From the NCBI GenBank assembly GCA_025890175.1, contig JANPYM010000013.1, positions 1,442,777-1,506,776 of the forward strand: a stretch of 64,000 nt of DNA, written 5' to 3'. This stretch comes from Ciborinia camelliae. Taxonomy: Eukaryota > Ascomycota > Leotiomycetes > Helotiales > Sclerotiniaceae. The notes below the pieces were generated by a model. The model did not search any database, was not told where the DNA came from, and saw only the letters and a program-made list of their open reading frames with translations. This document shows, in pieces, positions 1 to 11,710 of this stretch. Position 1 is the stretch's first letter. Every line of letters starts with the position of its first letter. The translations under genes were made by a program, and so were the position numbers.

Positions 1-954
1 AAATAAGAACTTGACAGCCTCCTCATCCCATGGGCCCATCAACAGGGTATGGGGTATTTCTGTGTCTTTGGCCACGTGGACATACGTCCGCAAGCGATTC
101 AAACTCGCAAAATGTTGAAGTTGTATATCAAAATTTGACTCTCGTATTTTGTCAAAGAGAAAAAGATATCTGGCAAAATCATTGTCGAGTAGCTCAGCTG
201 CTGAGACTGTATTTGGGTTGACGAATTCGCTACCACCTTCAATGCCCCATAGATTATCATCACCCCACATCCTCTTTGTAATGGAGATCCCCGAGAATCG
301 ACGTCCTTGTCCATACTTCCTCACCCACTGATCTTGACTTCGGAGAAGCACCGGCAACCTTGCCCAACGGCATCTTAAGATCGGAGACTAAGCACATATT
401 GTCAGGAGAGCACATCTACGGCTCGGAATCTAGGCTTACCTGGAGCCAGCAAAGCGTATTACCTTCGTTTCCCCAGAGGTAATTGTCACGAAATACCATG
501 CTCGACATTCCATAATACGATTCCCAGGTACCACCAAAAGCGGCAATAATGGTCTGAGTGTAGATGGCTTCGCTGCTTAGCTTTCCTCCTATAACAGGAC
601 TGCATGCCGGCAAACTCAGGTTCAAGCAGTAGAGAAAAATCGTCTCGAGAAGTTCCGTTGGCAATTTCTCGAGTTGGGACATCTTAAGCTTCGATTTGAT
701 ATTCTTCATAGTGCGGACTTTCGGTTTTCGAGGTGCGGAAGACGAAGGTTGCAATATATGTGAGGTGAGCTTTGAGGATTGTAGTTTGAGGGGCCTGCCA
801 CGAGGTCGTTTCTATACTCTGGAGTTAGTTGGATTGGCACTGTATTTGCTTTTGTTATGAGAACGTTTCATACCAGAATCTTTCTTGCCAGAAGCGCAGA
901 TTTACTAGAATCGCGAGTATTCTTTCCCGGTATCTTAATTGGTGTTCCACCCAT
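1..954 (-). CDS. F-box protein with N-terminal AT-hook-like motif, partial (3' end beyond window)
   Basis: Three exons join in frame on the minus strand: 954-874, 811-440 and 387-1. Donors are GTATGA and GTAAGC; acceptors are ATAG and TTAG. The visible 280 residues start MGGTPIK, carry a basic KRPRGRPLK stretch that fits an AT-hook core, then an F-box-like segment (LEKLPTELLETIFLYCLNLSLP, residues about 75-96, counted from the model). Frame stays open to base 1, so the C-terminus is missing. F-box proteins usually bind Skp1 and present substrates to SCF ubiquitin ligases; the substrate here is unknown. The Trp- and Arg-rich middle is typical of fungal F-box proteins with no named C-terminal domain. 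The AT-hook reading is inference from one short motif. Start chosen because the first ATG gives a 27-codon exon ending exactly at a donor. Confidence 0.8.
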
Positions 955-1951
955 GGTTTCTAACAATCTATTACTACTAGATAGGCACTGGGAATGAGGG
1001 CCTTCTTCCAACTTGGTAGTTTTGTACGATTGATGTCATAAAACTTCATCTCACCGCTTTTGTTCTGCCATCTGAATTGACCCTTATCGGCCAAGGCGGT
1101 GTAATACAATTATGTTGCCCCTCATGTTTTACGATTTGTTGCTTAGGTAGGTCAACAACAGTTGGAGCAAAACCCTTTCAGTTCATTCAAGATCTTCCAA
1201 CCTGGGTTGTACCCGAAAAGACTAGGCATAGGTATCAATTGGATACACCTTCTATGGGTTTTCGCAAATCCATACTCATCATCCGATATTGAGAAATTAT
1301 TTGAGAAATTAAGCGCTCCCAGTGCAAAAATGAGGAGATTCCTCTTTATCCTGGAAGAACTTCAGATGGAACAATGAAGCTCATTATTCCTTCAGAATCC
1401 CTCAAATACTTGTCTTCGTTGCATCTTCTCACTATAGTAGACTTGCCTTACAATAGTGATGAAATTGTATCAGAAATGGACTTTTCTTTGCTTAGGACTA
1501 CAAATAATACCATAAAGTAGTGGATACCCAGGTAGTGCATCGCCTCGGGAAAAGAGACCCCAAAGCCCCTTCGTATCCGAGAATTTTATAAAACGCCATT
1601 TCTCCCTCCACGCCTTTCAAGTCATTCTTTACACCGGAAAAACATCTGGCACTTGAGAGGCAGAAGTTTCTCAATTTTTATGTATGTTGATTCAATATTA
1701 TAGTATAAATAGCCATTAACAGTTCTTCCGTCCCGCCCAACAGTTTGGACTCTTTTTCAATGATCAAACTAAATCCAGATATTCGACTATAAATGTCTAC
1801 TCCAATTTCAAACATCCAACAACTCCCTTTCCATCTTATTTAAAGAACTCGAGACTCCTTAAGCTCAAACTCACTCCTTTCTACATAGTACTACACAGTA
1901 AAAAACTTTCAATCTGACAAACAAATCAGATCAAACCAAACCAAATCCAGA
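955..1951. other. Intergenic region between divergent genes
   Basis: About 1 kb between the F-box gene and the hydrolase, which are transcribed away from each other, so it should hold both promoters. Short open frames around 1077-1377 lack splice or start support. A TATTTAAAG box lies near 1836-1845 and the stretch before the hydrolase ATG is rich in C and A (CAAACCAAACC), usual for a fungal 5' leader. Nothing else recognised. Confidence 0.5.
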
Positions 1952-3100
1952 ATGTCTTTCAACCCTATCCCCTCCCCTTTCATCCTCCCCCATCCTCCCC
2001 CGCTCCACGCAGCCTGGATATCCCACATCCCTTCCCTTCCATCATCCAACCCCTCCACTGACCCTTTCATCCGCAAAGCCACTTACCGTCAAAACTGCAT
2101 CGATCAAAATACCCTCCTCCTCCGTACCTCCCTCATCCACCTCACACAAAACCTCCTTGTAACTTCCTCTTCCGTTCCTTCACCCGCAGGTCATCAAATA
2201 CCGACTCGCCTCTATACACCTACTTTTCTCTCCGACCCCGATTCCGCACCACTGGCCATCTATTTTCACGGCGGTGGTCTATTTGTGGGGGATCTCGATT
2301 GCGAGGATTTGACATGTCGCGCTCTCTCACTATCCCTATCTACACCCCTCCTCTCGATTTCTTACCGGCTTCTCCCCGATTTCAGTGCCGATGATGCAGT
2401 ATCCGATGCTCTATCCTCGTTCACTTACCTCTCCGCCACTTTCCCCAAACGGAAATTTATACTGGTAGGAAGCTCCAGTGGTGGACAACTAGCTGCTACT
2501 ATTGCACTTACCCATCTTCAAGAGCGGAAAGGAAAGGAGAGGATATTAGGAATAATATTACGATGTCCGGTAACATGCGATGCTACAGATAACGGGGTAA
2601 GTATACCGGCGGAATGGAAGGATTTGCATAAGAGTATGAGCAAGGAGTTTTATACTGGCATTTTGAATAAACCGGCTGTGACAAAGGAGAATAGGGTGAA
2701 AGAGTACAAGATGCCTTTGGAGATGTTGGGGCAGATGTCGAAGCCTACGAAAGTGGACAAGCTTGGAGGAGCATCTAATATAGAAGTCAAGACAAAATGG
2801 TTCATACAGCTTTGTACAAACGATATTTATTATTCGGATGGGGTGTGTCTAGGAGTTGGGTTGAGGAAAAGGGGATACGTTGTGAATATGAGGGTGGAGG
2901 TTGGGTGGCCGCATACTTTTTGGTTGAAGGGGATGGTATTGGAAGAAGCTCAGGCGGCCGAGAGAGAGTTGGTCAAGGGGGCAAAGTGGGTTTTGCGTAG
3001 TTTGGACAATGCGAGAGAAACTGATAATGAGGAAGCTCGAGTGCAGGGAGAGACTGATTGGGTATCGTGGAGTGAGGAAGTCAAGTTGTCAGAGAAGTAG
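1952..3100 (+). CDS. Alpha/beta hydrolase fold-3 (HSL/arylacetamide deacetylase type) esterase
   Basis: Intronless 382-residue protein. It has the oxyanion-hole HGGG motif (YFHGGGLFVGD, residue about 105), the nucleophile elbow GSSSGG (residue about 173; serine in G-x-S-x-G) and a late PHTFW with the likely catalytic His (residue about 320). These fit the hormone-sensitive-lipase-like family, which hydrolyses carboxyl esters of small or acyl substrates. No signal peptide is evident, so a cytosolic enzyme is likely. The first half is strongly C/T-rich in DNA while the last third is G/A-rich, a clear strand skew inside one gene. The C-terminal tail (ETDNEEARVQGETDW) is acidic and probably disordered. 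The substrate cannot be read from sequence. Confidence 0.88.
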   Translation: MSFNPIPSPFILPHPPPLHAAWISHIPSLPSSNPSTDPFIRKATYRQNCIDQNTLLLRTSLIHLTQNLLVTSSSVPSPAGHQIPTRLYTPTFLSDPDSAPLAIYFHGGGLFVGDLDCEDLTCRALSLSLSTPLLSISYRLLPDFSADDAVSDALSSFTYLSATFPKRKFILVGSSSGGQLAATIALTHLQERKGKERILGIILRCPVTCDATDNGVSIPAEWKDLHKSMSKEFYTGILNKPAVTKENRVKEYKMPLEMLGQMSKPTKVDKLGGASNIEVKTKWFIQLCTNDIYYSDGVCLGVGLRKRGYVVNMRVEVGWPHTFWLKGMVLEEAQAAERELVKGAKWVLRSLDNARETDNEEARVQGETDWVSWSEEVKLSEK

Positions 3101-3460
3101 GTTGTGGATGGATGGATAGTTTGGTATTCGTGGGTAGTTTGAGCCGGTTGTGGGACCTCGTATGCAGCTGATGAAAATGATGGTTTGCTTTCCAATCTAC
3201 ATTTCTCCTGACTCCAAGAGTGATGAATTCATATACATGCATTCCCAACACCTCAAAAGGTTAATTCGACGAATTTTTAACAGCATCATTCAATCAAAAG
3301 AACAGATTCATCAACACGTCAGAGCGTTGAGGAAACAATATCATGATTAGCCAACTTGGCATGTGAAGGATCAGCCACGATAATCTTGCTTCCTCCACCA
3401 CCGGTTCCTATTTACAATAGTACAGGTAACAAAGAAAAGGGGAGCTCGAGTTTATTCCAT
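3101..3460. other. Intergenic region between convergent genes
   Basis: About 360 nt shared by the 3' ends of the hydrolase (plus strand) and ATP synthase subunit d (minus strand). No gene or repeat recognised; it probably holds both polyadenylation regions. Confidence 0.5.
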
Positions 3461-4297
3461 TTAAAGCATAGAAAGGTCGCCGAATTTCTCCTGTGAATGT
3501 ATCAGTCTCTACACCATCCCAAATCACAAAAATATCCCATATTAAACGTACCTTGTAACCTGGAACACCCCAGCGACCCTTGGAAACGAGTTGAGCAGTC
3601 TTCTCATCGATATCTGGGCGAGCAGCAGCAACTTCGTCCTATAACACATCAAACATTAGCCAACCCCATCTCTTTCCTTTGGCTCTTCCCATCCCTTCAC
3701 AGAACCAATACATACCACAGTCAAATCCTCAAATGGTCTAGCCTCCTCGATATTCTTCAAGGTCGCCTCCAAATCCTTCAATTCCAAATCCACTCTACCC
3801 TTGGTCTCCTCTGCATTCTTAATAGCCTGTGCCTCAAAAGTTTCAATCGCCTTAATCTGTCTGTCGACATCATATGTTGCTGGCTTGAATGTAGAGAAGT
3901 ATTTCTCGATTTCGTCGACCACGGCGGTGTTCTTGAGGATCGACCTGTAGTGTGCGAAGTCTACTTTGGTTGGTTGCTCAGAAAGAGCTTGCACGCGGCG
4001 TCGAGCATCTTCGTTGCGCTTCTTGAAGGCTTGGAGGGAGGACGCGGTGGCTCCCTTGAGTCCGAGGGATTGGGAAACTTTGGCCCAGTCAAGTTTGAGG
4101 GCTGCGCTGCGCTGTTGAAGTAGTGTGGTTAGTAATGATTCGGACTCAATGAGAGCGAGAGGAGTGAAGGTCGGGGTACAAGTCTTCGGAATTCTTCGGA
4201 GGGGTGCAAAGTCTGCACGACAGCGAGGTTTGGGGATGAAGATTGACTGATAGCAACAGGACTCCAATTAAGAGAATTGACTTACTCCGGCTGCCAT
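3461..4297 (-). CDS. ATP7: Mitochondrial F1Fo ATP synthase subunit d
   Basis: Four exons on the minus strand: 4297-4286, 4111-3716, 3638-3552 and 3490-3461, giving 174 residues. All junctions are phase 0 with GT...AG ends (donors GTAAGT, GTATGT, GTACGT). The protein starts [16 protein letters not shown], runs through the helical ATP-synt_D body and ends [12 protein letters not shown] + EKFGDLSML, matching fungal subunit d along its whole length. The subunit is part of the peripheral stalk that holds F1 against Fo in the inner membrane during ATP synthesis. The first exon codes only four residues, so an open-frame search alone gives a false N-terminus. A TCACGTGA palindrome sits about 100 nt upstream. 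Identification is firm; the 12-nt first exon is supported by the perfect donor and by the family N-terminus. Confidence 0.95.
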
Positions 4298-4740
4298 TGT
4301 GAAGGTGTTGATATGATTAGGGAGTGAAAAGCTGAGATGTGTTGACTTCGTCGTCAAAAAGCTGCAAGTCTCGGTTCGAGCTAGAAAATGTATGATCACG
4401 TGAGTATACCCCAATGTTCAGCCTGATGAAGAATCCTAGATTCATCAGAGCAGAACTGAGCCAATTCTTGGAGATTTGTAGTATGTCTTTGTAATTCACG
4501 TAATTATCAGATGATCATTAAATACGACACACTTTTGAATGTACTTCATATTTCACAGGTTTGAGTGTGTTGATGCATATTGAGGTGGCATAGAATCGAA
4601 TTGCGGTCGTACTTTCAAGCACTCCCAAAGTGATTCGGGTATGTATGTTATTGTATATCCACGTTATACCATTGCCATCCATTTATGTAACGTCAACCTA
4701 AAACGGCAATGCGTAAAGATCCAGCTAAACCAGCTTAGAA
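4298..4740. other. Promoter region of ATP7 and 3' flank of NAC alpha
   Basis: About 440 nt between two minus-strand genes. It contains the TCACGTGA site at 4396-4403. No coding sequence is supported; the 60-codon open frame around 4317-4499 has no family match I recognise. Confidence 0.5.
4396..4403. promoter_or_regulatory. TCACGTGA palindrome upstream of ATP7
   Basis: A perfect 8-bp palindrome containing the CACGTG E-box core, about 93 nt upstream of the ATP7 start codon. CACGTG is the binding core of Cbf1-type bHLH factors in fungi. The same octamer occurs at 39754-39761 between RPR2 and SUB2, and at 21313-21320. Function here is inference. Confidence 0.45.
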
Positions 4741-5593
4741 CTATATGCTTAAAGCCATGATAGAGTTGACTATATCGTTGTCATTCTCCTTCAATGCCTT
4801 CACGGCCTTGTTGCGCGAGACACTGGCTTGGGTCATGACCAATTCAATATCCTTGTCCTCAAGTCCAGTGGCATCAACCTCCTCTCCATCATCCTCTTCC
4901 TCTTCTTTCTTCTCATCACCGGTATCGACAGCCTTGCCCTTTCCGTGATCGTGGGAGTGGTCGTGTCCAGAGTGATCGTGACCATCGTGATCGTGGGACT
5001 CTTGAGCAGCCAATTGTGCGGCAGCGGAAGCTTGAGCTTGAGAGTTAAGATCCTCAATCTTAGCCTCACCGAAAACACTGGAGGTAATTATTAGATCAAG
5101 ATGTATTTTTGAAGTGCGGGGTAGAAATTCCTTACATGTATGTGTTGCTGGTTGGGGACTTGTAAACCTCTGGGTTGTTGATAACAAAGAGGATCTATAG
5201 ACACCATGCATGATCAGTAAATAGTCGTAAAATTATGCTCGAGTTCTATCAGAGCTACACTGCGCTTGTGAAGCTGTTTGAAGCTCCAGGTCTTGATCGC
5301 GGGAAATACCTTCACAAATCGCAAACCAACTAGAAATTACTTACGTTCTTTGGTCGTCTCAAAGTGACTCTGGTAATACCAGGGACTCTTGTAAGACCAA
5401 GCTTAGCAATTGACTTGCGTGCCTTCTTCTCGTTACGGGAGTGGACGATGGCTCCAGCACCTGCTGGGATTCCAGAATCTACCTCTCCCTCTGCCTCAGA
5501 ATCAGAGCTTTCGGATCCCTCATCCTCTGCAGTAACTTGTTGCTTAATTGGCTCCTCATTGTCTGGGAGTTCTTCGATGCGTGGGTTGGACAT
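4741..5593 (-). CDS. EGD2: Nascent polypeptide-associated complex subunit alpha
   Basis: Three exons on the minus strand: 5593-5345, 5194-5136 and 5077-4741, giving 214 residues. The NAC domain ([20 protein letters not shown] through the middle exon [20 protein letters not shown] to [11 protein letters not shown]) is followed by a His/Asp-rich linker (repeats of [14 protein letters not shown]) and a C-terminal UBA domain ([20 protein letters not shown]). NAC alpha pairs with NAC beta on ribosomes, binds emerging chains and helps sort them. The N-terminus is acidic and Ser-rich. The second intron splits the Ile codon (AT|T). The His-rich linker separates the two folded domains and could bind metal, which is inference. 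Confidence 0.95.
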
Positions 5594-6298
5594 ATTGGGC
5601 GGTGGTTATGGCTGTGCAAAAATGTGTTAGAGATTAATAAATGTTATTGTCGTTGTTTTGGTTTTCCGAAATTTTGTGTGCGCGCTAAAGAAATTGGGGG
5701 GGCAGTTTTCTTGTACGCCGGAAAACTCCACAACAAGGCTGAAAACATTGTGAACATAATGGCATTCACTGACCTGACTTTACAAGAAGACGATGATGTG
5801 GTATAAGAACTTATGGAATCAAATATTGAGGATGTCGCTGTTGCAGTTGTTTAGGGTTGTGAGAGTTCGCTAATTATTAGGTAATCATGATATCTACGGA
5901 GTCTTCTGGCTAAGGCTGGGCAGAGAGCCACTCTGCGGGTACAATTTTGTAACGACGTCAGACTGGGTCAAGGTGCATTTGGTATTGTTGAATTATTAGT
6001 ATCAGTATCTGGACTTATCCGATAAAGCAGTATAATGGTATAATGGCTCATAGTTCATTGTGCAGGAATATGTCCCGCAGCCCTTATGTTGAGGATGTTT
6101 CAAGATTCCAGAACCAAATCACACTCAAAATAACGCCCAGTATTCAGATCTAGAGAATTGGTTTGGAGGTATTTTTGAAGTCCATATGCTCATTACGCCG
6201 GTCAAATTGACGTAGGATACAAAGCTCACTTAAGAGCAAAGGAACCCATCAACCCTTGTGTAGTTTTGCTTGCGCTCCCAAATATCCCATTACCAAAT
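5594..6298. other. Intergenic region, NAC alpha promoter and eL14 3' flank
   Basis: About 700 nt between two minus-strand genes. No gene, repeat or RNA recognised. Open frames running in from the NAC gene on the opposite strand are shadows. Confidence 0.5.
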
Positions 6299-6801
6299 CT
6301 ATGCCGCGGCAATCTTAGCCCTGGCGACCTTAACTTGGAATCCAGCCCGCTTTCTCAATCTCATAACCTTGAATCGCTCGAAATCTGTCAAAGCAGCTCT
6401 CTTGGCTTGCTTCTGACGCTTCTGTGCCCATGGGCTTTGTTGCCACAACTTCTCGATACCAGCCTTCTCCCACTCCTTTTGAACAACACCGGTGCGCGCG
6501 GCTCTTGGAAGACCCTTGAGGACGAGGGGTGTGAGGACGACATTGGCGAGAGAGATTGCTTGTCTGGGAACAGCGGCGACTTTATCGGTTGCTGGGCCAT
6601 CGATAAGAGCCTATATTTTAAACGTCAGACTTCTGCCCTTCATTCCAACTCTTTTTTTTTGTCATTTATACATACACGCTTGTGGTCGATGATCTCAACG
6701 ATCGCGGCAAGCTTGCCATCGTGTGGTCCACCAGTTACGAGGACGACACGGCCGACCTCAACCAGTCTCCATGAGGATGTTTTGATATCTGCGTCACCCA
6801 T
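6299..6801 (-). CDS. RPL14: 60S ribosomal protein L14 (eL14)
   Basis: Two coding exons on the minus strand, 6801-6676 and 6610-6299, giving 145 residues. The protein reads [20 protein letters not shown], then [18 protein letters not shown] joined to [17 protein letters not shown], and ends in a basic helix rich in Lys, Arg and Ala ([23 protein letters not shown]). This is eL14 from end to end, with its KOW-like N-terminal domain. The donor is GTATGT and the acceptor ATAG, phase 0. A second intron probably lies in the 5' untranslated leader (6813-6884, GTACGT to TTTCAG), ending 11 nt before the ATG, a common arrangement for ribosomal protein genes. It is a structural component of the large subunit. 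Confidence 0.95.
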
Positions 6802-8732
6802 TGTGATTGCTTCTGAAAAGAGTGGTATTAGTTAATGCGTTCTAGAAGTTCAATCAATCGAGGACACAATTGAGGAAAACGTACGGGGCGTCGTTGGTCG
6901 AGGATTTGTCGATGTTTGTCGTTGATGACTTTCGAATTGCGAAATCGAAAAAGTCGACGGTGGGCATAAAATCTAAGCGAAGATGGCCCTAGGGAGTTGA
7001 AGCCTCAGGCATGATTGGACAGCACTCAACCTACGCTAGATTGAATTAGCGTCATTTTGGAAGGTTCAAAGCTTCCGAATGGATCTTGAAAATCTTATAA
7101 AAAATTCTTCCAATCAATTTCTCCATCTTCCTTTCAACTCACACACAACAACAAAATCATGAGAAATATCATGGCTTGAATTGATTTATTCTCCCAATAT
7201 GCCTCTCATTGAGAGACCTTCTGTGTAAACACAGGGTATGAGGTTCGTACATCACAATTCTTTCACTCCCCTTATTTATTTAAATGATGAGATAATTTGC
7301 GATTGACCTCACTTTGATGGCACCCTCGCCGGGGTCGCTATATCATGCGAGTGGATGAAATTCATTCTTACATATTCTGATTTCTTTTACAACAATTATT
7401 ACTCTGTTGGTACAACTTGGAAGGAACTTCATTGCTAACAGTTCGAAGTATTAGGAAGTGTATGGTTGACCACCTCCCCAACAACAACTTGCTACACATT
7501 TCACCTCGACAACTAACATAGACTACCAATGGTCTTTATGTTTATTTAGTAAGGTATGTTACAATTCCTTGCGCAGCATTCCACACATTTTCTACTATGA
7601 TTAAGAAAAATGCACTGAAAATACTGAACTCTCCGGAGTCATGAAAATTCAACTTAACCAAGATCTATGAGCTCGAAAAACATTCACTTCTCTATTAGTT
7701 GCAACGCTTTTAGAAGCCGTTTACTAACTGTCCTGAAGTAGGAATATTTGACGCTATTCATTACACTGGAAAACGATGGCTGGATTGACTTGATGGCTAT
7801 TGACGGACTTCGATCAGAGAGTGTGGCAGAGGCCATAGCGAAAGCAAGAGTTAGTTCTGGCATATGTAAGGGAGCTGCCCATGGCATTACTAGATTTGCT
7901 TTTATAATCTCGAAACAAATAATTCTCCATCAATCTCAATCTTAATCTCTCGTAATTTATCGCATTTGTCTCTGCTATAAACTTGTGACCCATGGCCAAG
8001 ATCTTTTGCTCTCATGTATTTGTCTGCTATTATATGATGGTATATATAAGGCAGGTATATCTTTACCAGCAATTTTAACCATGATTCTACAAATGCCCCA
8101 AGTCAATCAATACCTAGGTCGTATCGTTGTGCTCGATATCTGTGATTCAGTTGTTGATATTGGGTTGTTTTTTTCTTCTTCCTCATATTACTCAATACCT
8201 AGTAGGTAAATACCTGTAGTATGCATGGTAGGTATAGTACCTAGTATTTATTCCCATTCATTCATTTCATTTACTATCCTGTTTACCTAGGTAGGTATGT
8301 CTTAGAGAATCAATGCGTCGAACAGATCCCCTCTCATCTCCATGTTTGATTCGACCTGCTTTGGAGATGCAGTGCAGCGGAAAAGCGGATTGGATTGAAA
8401 AGAGTGATCTTTGAACGAGCTATGCTTCCAAAAGAGCCAATCACAATTTCAAGTTAGCATTGGAGTCGGAAATCCGGGGTAGCATAGGACCTCGGTGATC
8501 AACAAGAGCTTTACCGGTAAAAACATTAGGTAGGTAGGTAGGTCAAGTACATAATTCCAAGGTTGTTCAACATATTGTACTACTCTACCTTCCATTTTCC
8601 TTCCCTCATCCTTTCCGTTCAATAATTTCTGATAATCGTAACTTCTTTTGCAACGTTTTATATTCTTAGATACAAGATTGTCCAGGTAATGATACAGCTT
8701 TAACCTTACAAAATCTACGGTATATCATTGTT
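6802..8732. other. Long intergenic region between divergent eL14 and acyl-CoA synthetase genes
   Basis: About 1.9 kb with no supported gene. The eL14 leader intron occupies 6813-6884. TAGGTA-type repeats start near 8100 and include the tandem at 8526-8543. Short open frames around 7684-8209 lack family resemblance and splice support. Confidence 0.5.
8526..8543. repeat. (TAGG)n microsatellite
   Basis: Four tandem TAGG units, about 190 nt upstream of the acyl-CoA synthetase start. Related TACCTAGGTAGGTA strings lie nearby at about 8110-8300. Confidence 0.7.
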
Positions 8733-10975
8733 ATGGCTCTCGGTACGTTGACTTTCAACCATATAAGCAAGCTCGCATTCTAGAGCCACGACTGTACACT
8801 GCCGATTTCGACTTACCTACCTTCAAAACATGTGTTTCTTTCTACAATCCACAATTTAGACAGGCTTATAATTAATGTTCAAAATATATACTGATAATGA
8901 ACAGCAGCAGGGGTCGTGGCCGGTACATCTGCTGCGGCAATGTACCTCGATGGCAAATATTCTTTATTAAAAGATTTGAACGACAAATTAAAAATGAGAA
9001 GAGTTATGAAATTGTACGCAGAAGCTCGTAAGTCACTCCTTCGGATCATTCTACTCTGACCTAAAACATACCTACAGAGAAGAAGAAACGATTATGCCTT
9101 TATTATCTTTTTGAGGACAGCGTTAAGGCTCACCCAAATCGAGAATGTCTGTGGTCCCGTGAGGAATGTTACACCTGGGCGGAATCTTATGACCGAGTAA
9201 ACCAATACGGTCAGTGGTATCTATCTCAAGGTGTGAAGCCCGGCGACCTAGTGGCATTCTATCTCCAGAATTCTCCAGACTTTTTGTTTGCATGGTTAGG
9301 GCTATGGTCAATTGGAGCTGCTCCAGCAATGATTAACCACAATCTGGCTGGTCAGGCTTTAATTCATTGCATCAAGGTCCCCAAGGCAAAACTCCTTCTA
9401 GTCGATGATGATCTGGAACTGAGAGATAGAATTGAGGCTGAGAAAACCACGTTGGAGGGAGAAGTTGGAATTAGGATTGTAGTTCTGGATTCTTCTACGC
9501 TATCGGAGATTCGAAGTGTAAAGGCAGAAAGACCTGAAGATATTTATAGGGAAGGAGTCAAAGGAAATTCGTCTTTGGGTCTACTATATACTAGGTTGGT
9601 GCTTTACGCGGTCTGTGAGAACCTGGCGGCTAATTAATCTCAAGTGGAACTACAGGGTTGCCGAAAGGATGTAATTTTGCAGTATCTAGAGGCTACACGG
9701 CAGGTGTTTCGGTGGGTTCCAGCTTGGTCGATGAGAATGTTTCAGAATCGCTTACAACTTCTATAGCGCGCAGCAGGTAAATCCCCAATCAAGGATGATG
9801 ACCGGTGGTACAGTTGTATGCCATTGTATCACGGGACTGGCGGTATCACTGCCGTGGTGAATCTGATGAGTGGCATCACGAATTGTGTCGGCAAGAAATT
9901 CAGCACAACCAAGTTCTGGGAAGATGTACGAGACTCAAGAGCTACATGGTTCACTTACGTTGGAGAGACCGCTCGTTACTTGCTTGCTGCACCTCCCTCG
10001 TCACAAGACAAGGATCATTGTGTTCGTGGCATGTATGGAAACGGTATGCGTCCAGATGTGTGGAATAAGTTCAAGGATCGATTTGGTGTACCCGAAGTTG
10101 TAGAGTTCTTCAATAGTACAGAAGGAGTCTTCGCGCTGAGGAATCACGCACGCGGAGATTTTCTGGCAACTTGCGTCGGACATCATGGTCTCATCACAAG
10201 ATGGCAGTTCCATGATATTTACGTCCCTGTTAAAGTGGACGAGATTTCTGGTGCTATCGCTAGAGATCCGAAGACTGGTTTCGCTACTCGGGAACCTTTC
10301 GAAAAAGGTGGTGAGATTATCGTTGCTATTGCTGACACCAATACGTTTGCGGGATACTTTAATAATCCAGAAGCGACGAACAAGAAGTTTGAGAGGAATG
10401 TTTTCAAGAAAGGGGACCTTTATTACAGGAGTGGAGATGCTCTCAAGAGAGATAATGATGGAAGATGGTATTTCTTGGATCGATTGGGAGATACATTCCG
10501 TTGGAAAGGAGAAAATGTCAGTACAGTAGAAGTTGCGGAGGTTTTGGGAAAATACGAGGGTGTTGTGGAGGCTATTGTTTATGGTGTTCAATTACCTTCA
10601 CACGATGGTAGAGCTGGGTGTGCTGCGGTATTCATCGACCCAAGCATCAACAATTTTGATTTCGCCGGGCTTCTCAAGTAAGTAAAATATATATCACTAG
10701 AGATGCATACAACCAAACTAACACATCCAAGACACACGCGAAAGCATCTCCCTAAATACGCAGTTCCAGTCTTCCTCCGAGTCGTTAAAGAAATGGTACC
10801 GATCCATAATAATAAACAGAATAAAACACCACTTCGTGAGCAGGGTGTTGATCATGATAAAATTACGGCAGATGATAAATTACTCTGGATTGAGGAGAAG
10901 GGAAAAGGCAATACCTATGTGGAATTTCATAGAGATCATTGGGCAGATTTGGAATTGGGAAAGGCAAGGTTGTGA
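8733..10975 (+). CDS. FAT1: Fatty acid transporter / very-long-chain acyl-CoA synthetase (FATP family)
   Basis: Six exons: 8733-8742, 8905-9027, 9078-9594, 9645-9711, 9767-10677 and 10732-10975, giving 623 residues. A short hydrophobic N-terminal segment (AAGVVAGTSAAAMYL) precedes the AMP-binding domain. The ATP/AMP signature YTSGTTGLPKG is rebuilt across intron 3 (AG|T); MPLYHGTGG, FNSTEG, YYRSGDALK and DRLGDTFRWKGENVST follow, as in FATP/Fat1. These enzymes activate long and very long chain fatty acids to CoA esters and couple this to uptake at membranes or peroxisomes. The fourth intron (9712-9766, GTGGGT to TATAG) is the least certain: other donors also keep frame, so about ten residues between the signature and RWYSCMPLYHG may differ. 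Fat1 and related peroxisomal paralogues cannot be told apart here. Confidence 0.88.
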
Positions 10976-11710
10976 TCTTTTTCGATTTGAAGGATTTTGG
11001 TCGTATTGGTTGGATCTGGAGGATGCTCCGCTAGTTACATATGAGAAATATGCAAATTGATTCGCACTACCTATGGGTATGACATCCGATTTGGATTCTG
11101 AGAATTGGTTACGGGTTCATTTTTACAGTATCTTTCGACATCAACAATGGAGTCGATCTAATGCATCAATCTTTCTAAGCACCTCCAAGTGGGATACTTC
11201 ATAAGTTCATCCAAACCACGGAATTGGCCTCCTTCTAAGTTTGAATCACTAAATAGCCCTAATCTAGTATCATAATTAGGTAGGTCTTTCACAGGTACAA
11301 GTCGGCATCAATATTTCCCTCTTCATTCTTTGATCCAGTTATGGAATGCAGTTGTGGAGACCCGAAAGTCTCATAAGAAGGAAAGTTGTAGCTGGATATT
11401 ACCTTTGTCTAAAAAGTACTTTCTGTCTTTCTGTCTGTCTTTTGGTCAAAAAGTCATTAAAAGATAGAGATGGAGAAGGATTCCTATGTGAAACCCCACC
11501 ACTATTTTCAGTAGGTATATATGCTAATATGCTCTCTTTACCTGCTCCTGTCGGGATGCCGCGTTCCATTATTAAACGATGGAGTGTAAGCTCTTTAAAA
11601 AAACCCCATTCTGATCTTCATTGATGGCACCGTAGCAGACACTATGATCATGATGATATAAGGATGTGCCACATAATCCCAAGCGAATACTCAGATTCTC
11701 GTCCCGGTCC
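10976..11710. other. Intergenic region
   Basis: About 730 nt after the acyl-CoA synthetase. No gene, RNA or strong repeat seen, apart from one TAGGTAGG near 11278. Confidence 0.45.

Noticed and set aside
1077..1377. Short plus-strand frames before the hydrolase gene
   Set aside because: No homology recognised and no promoter or splice logic; kept as intergenic.
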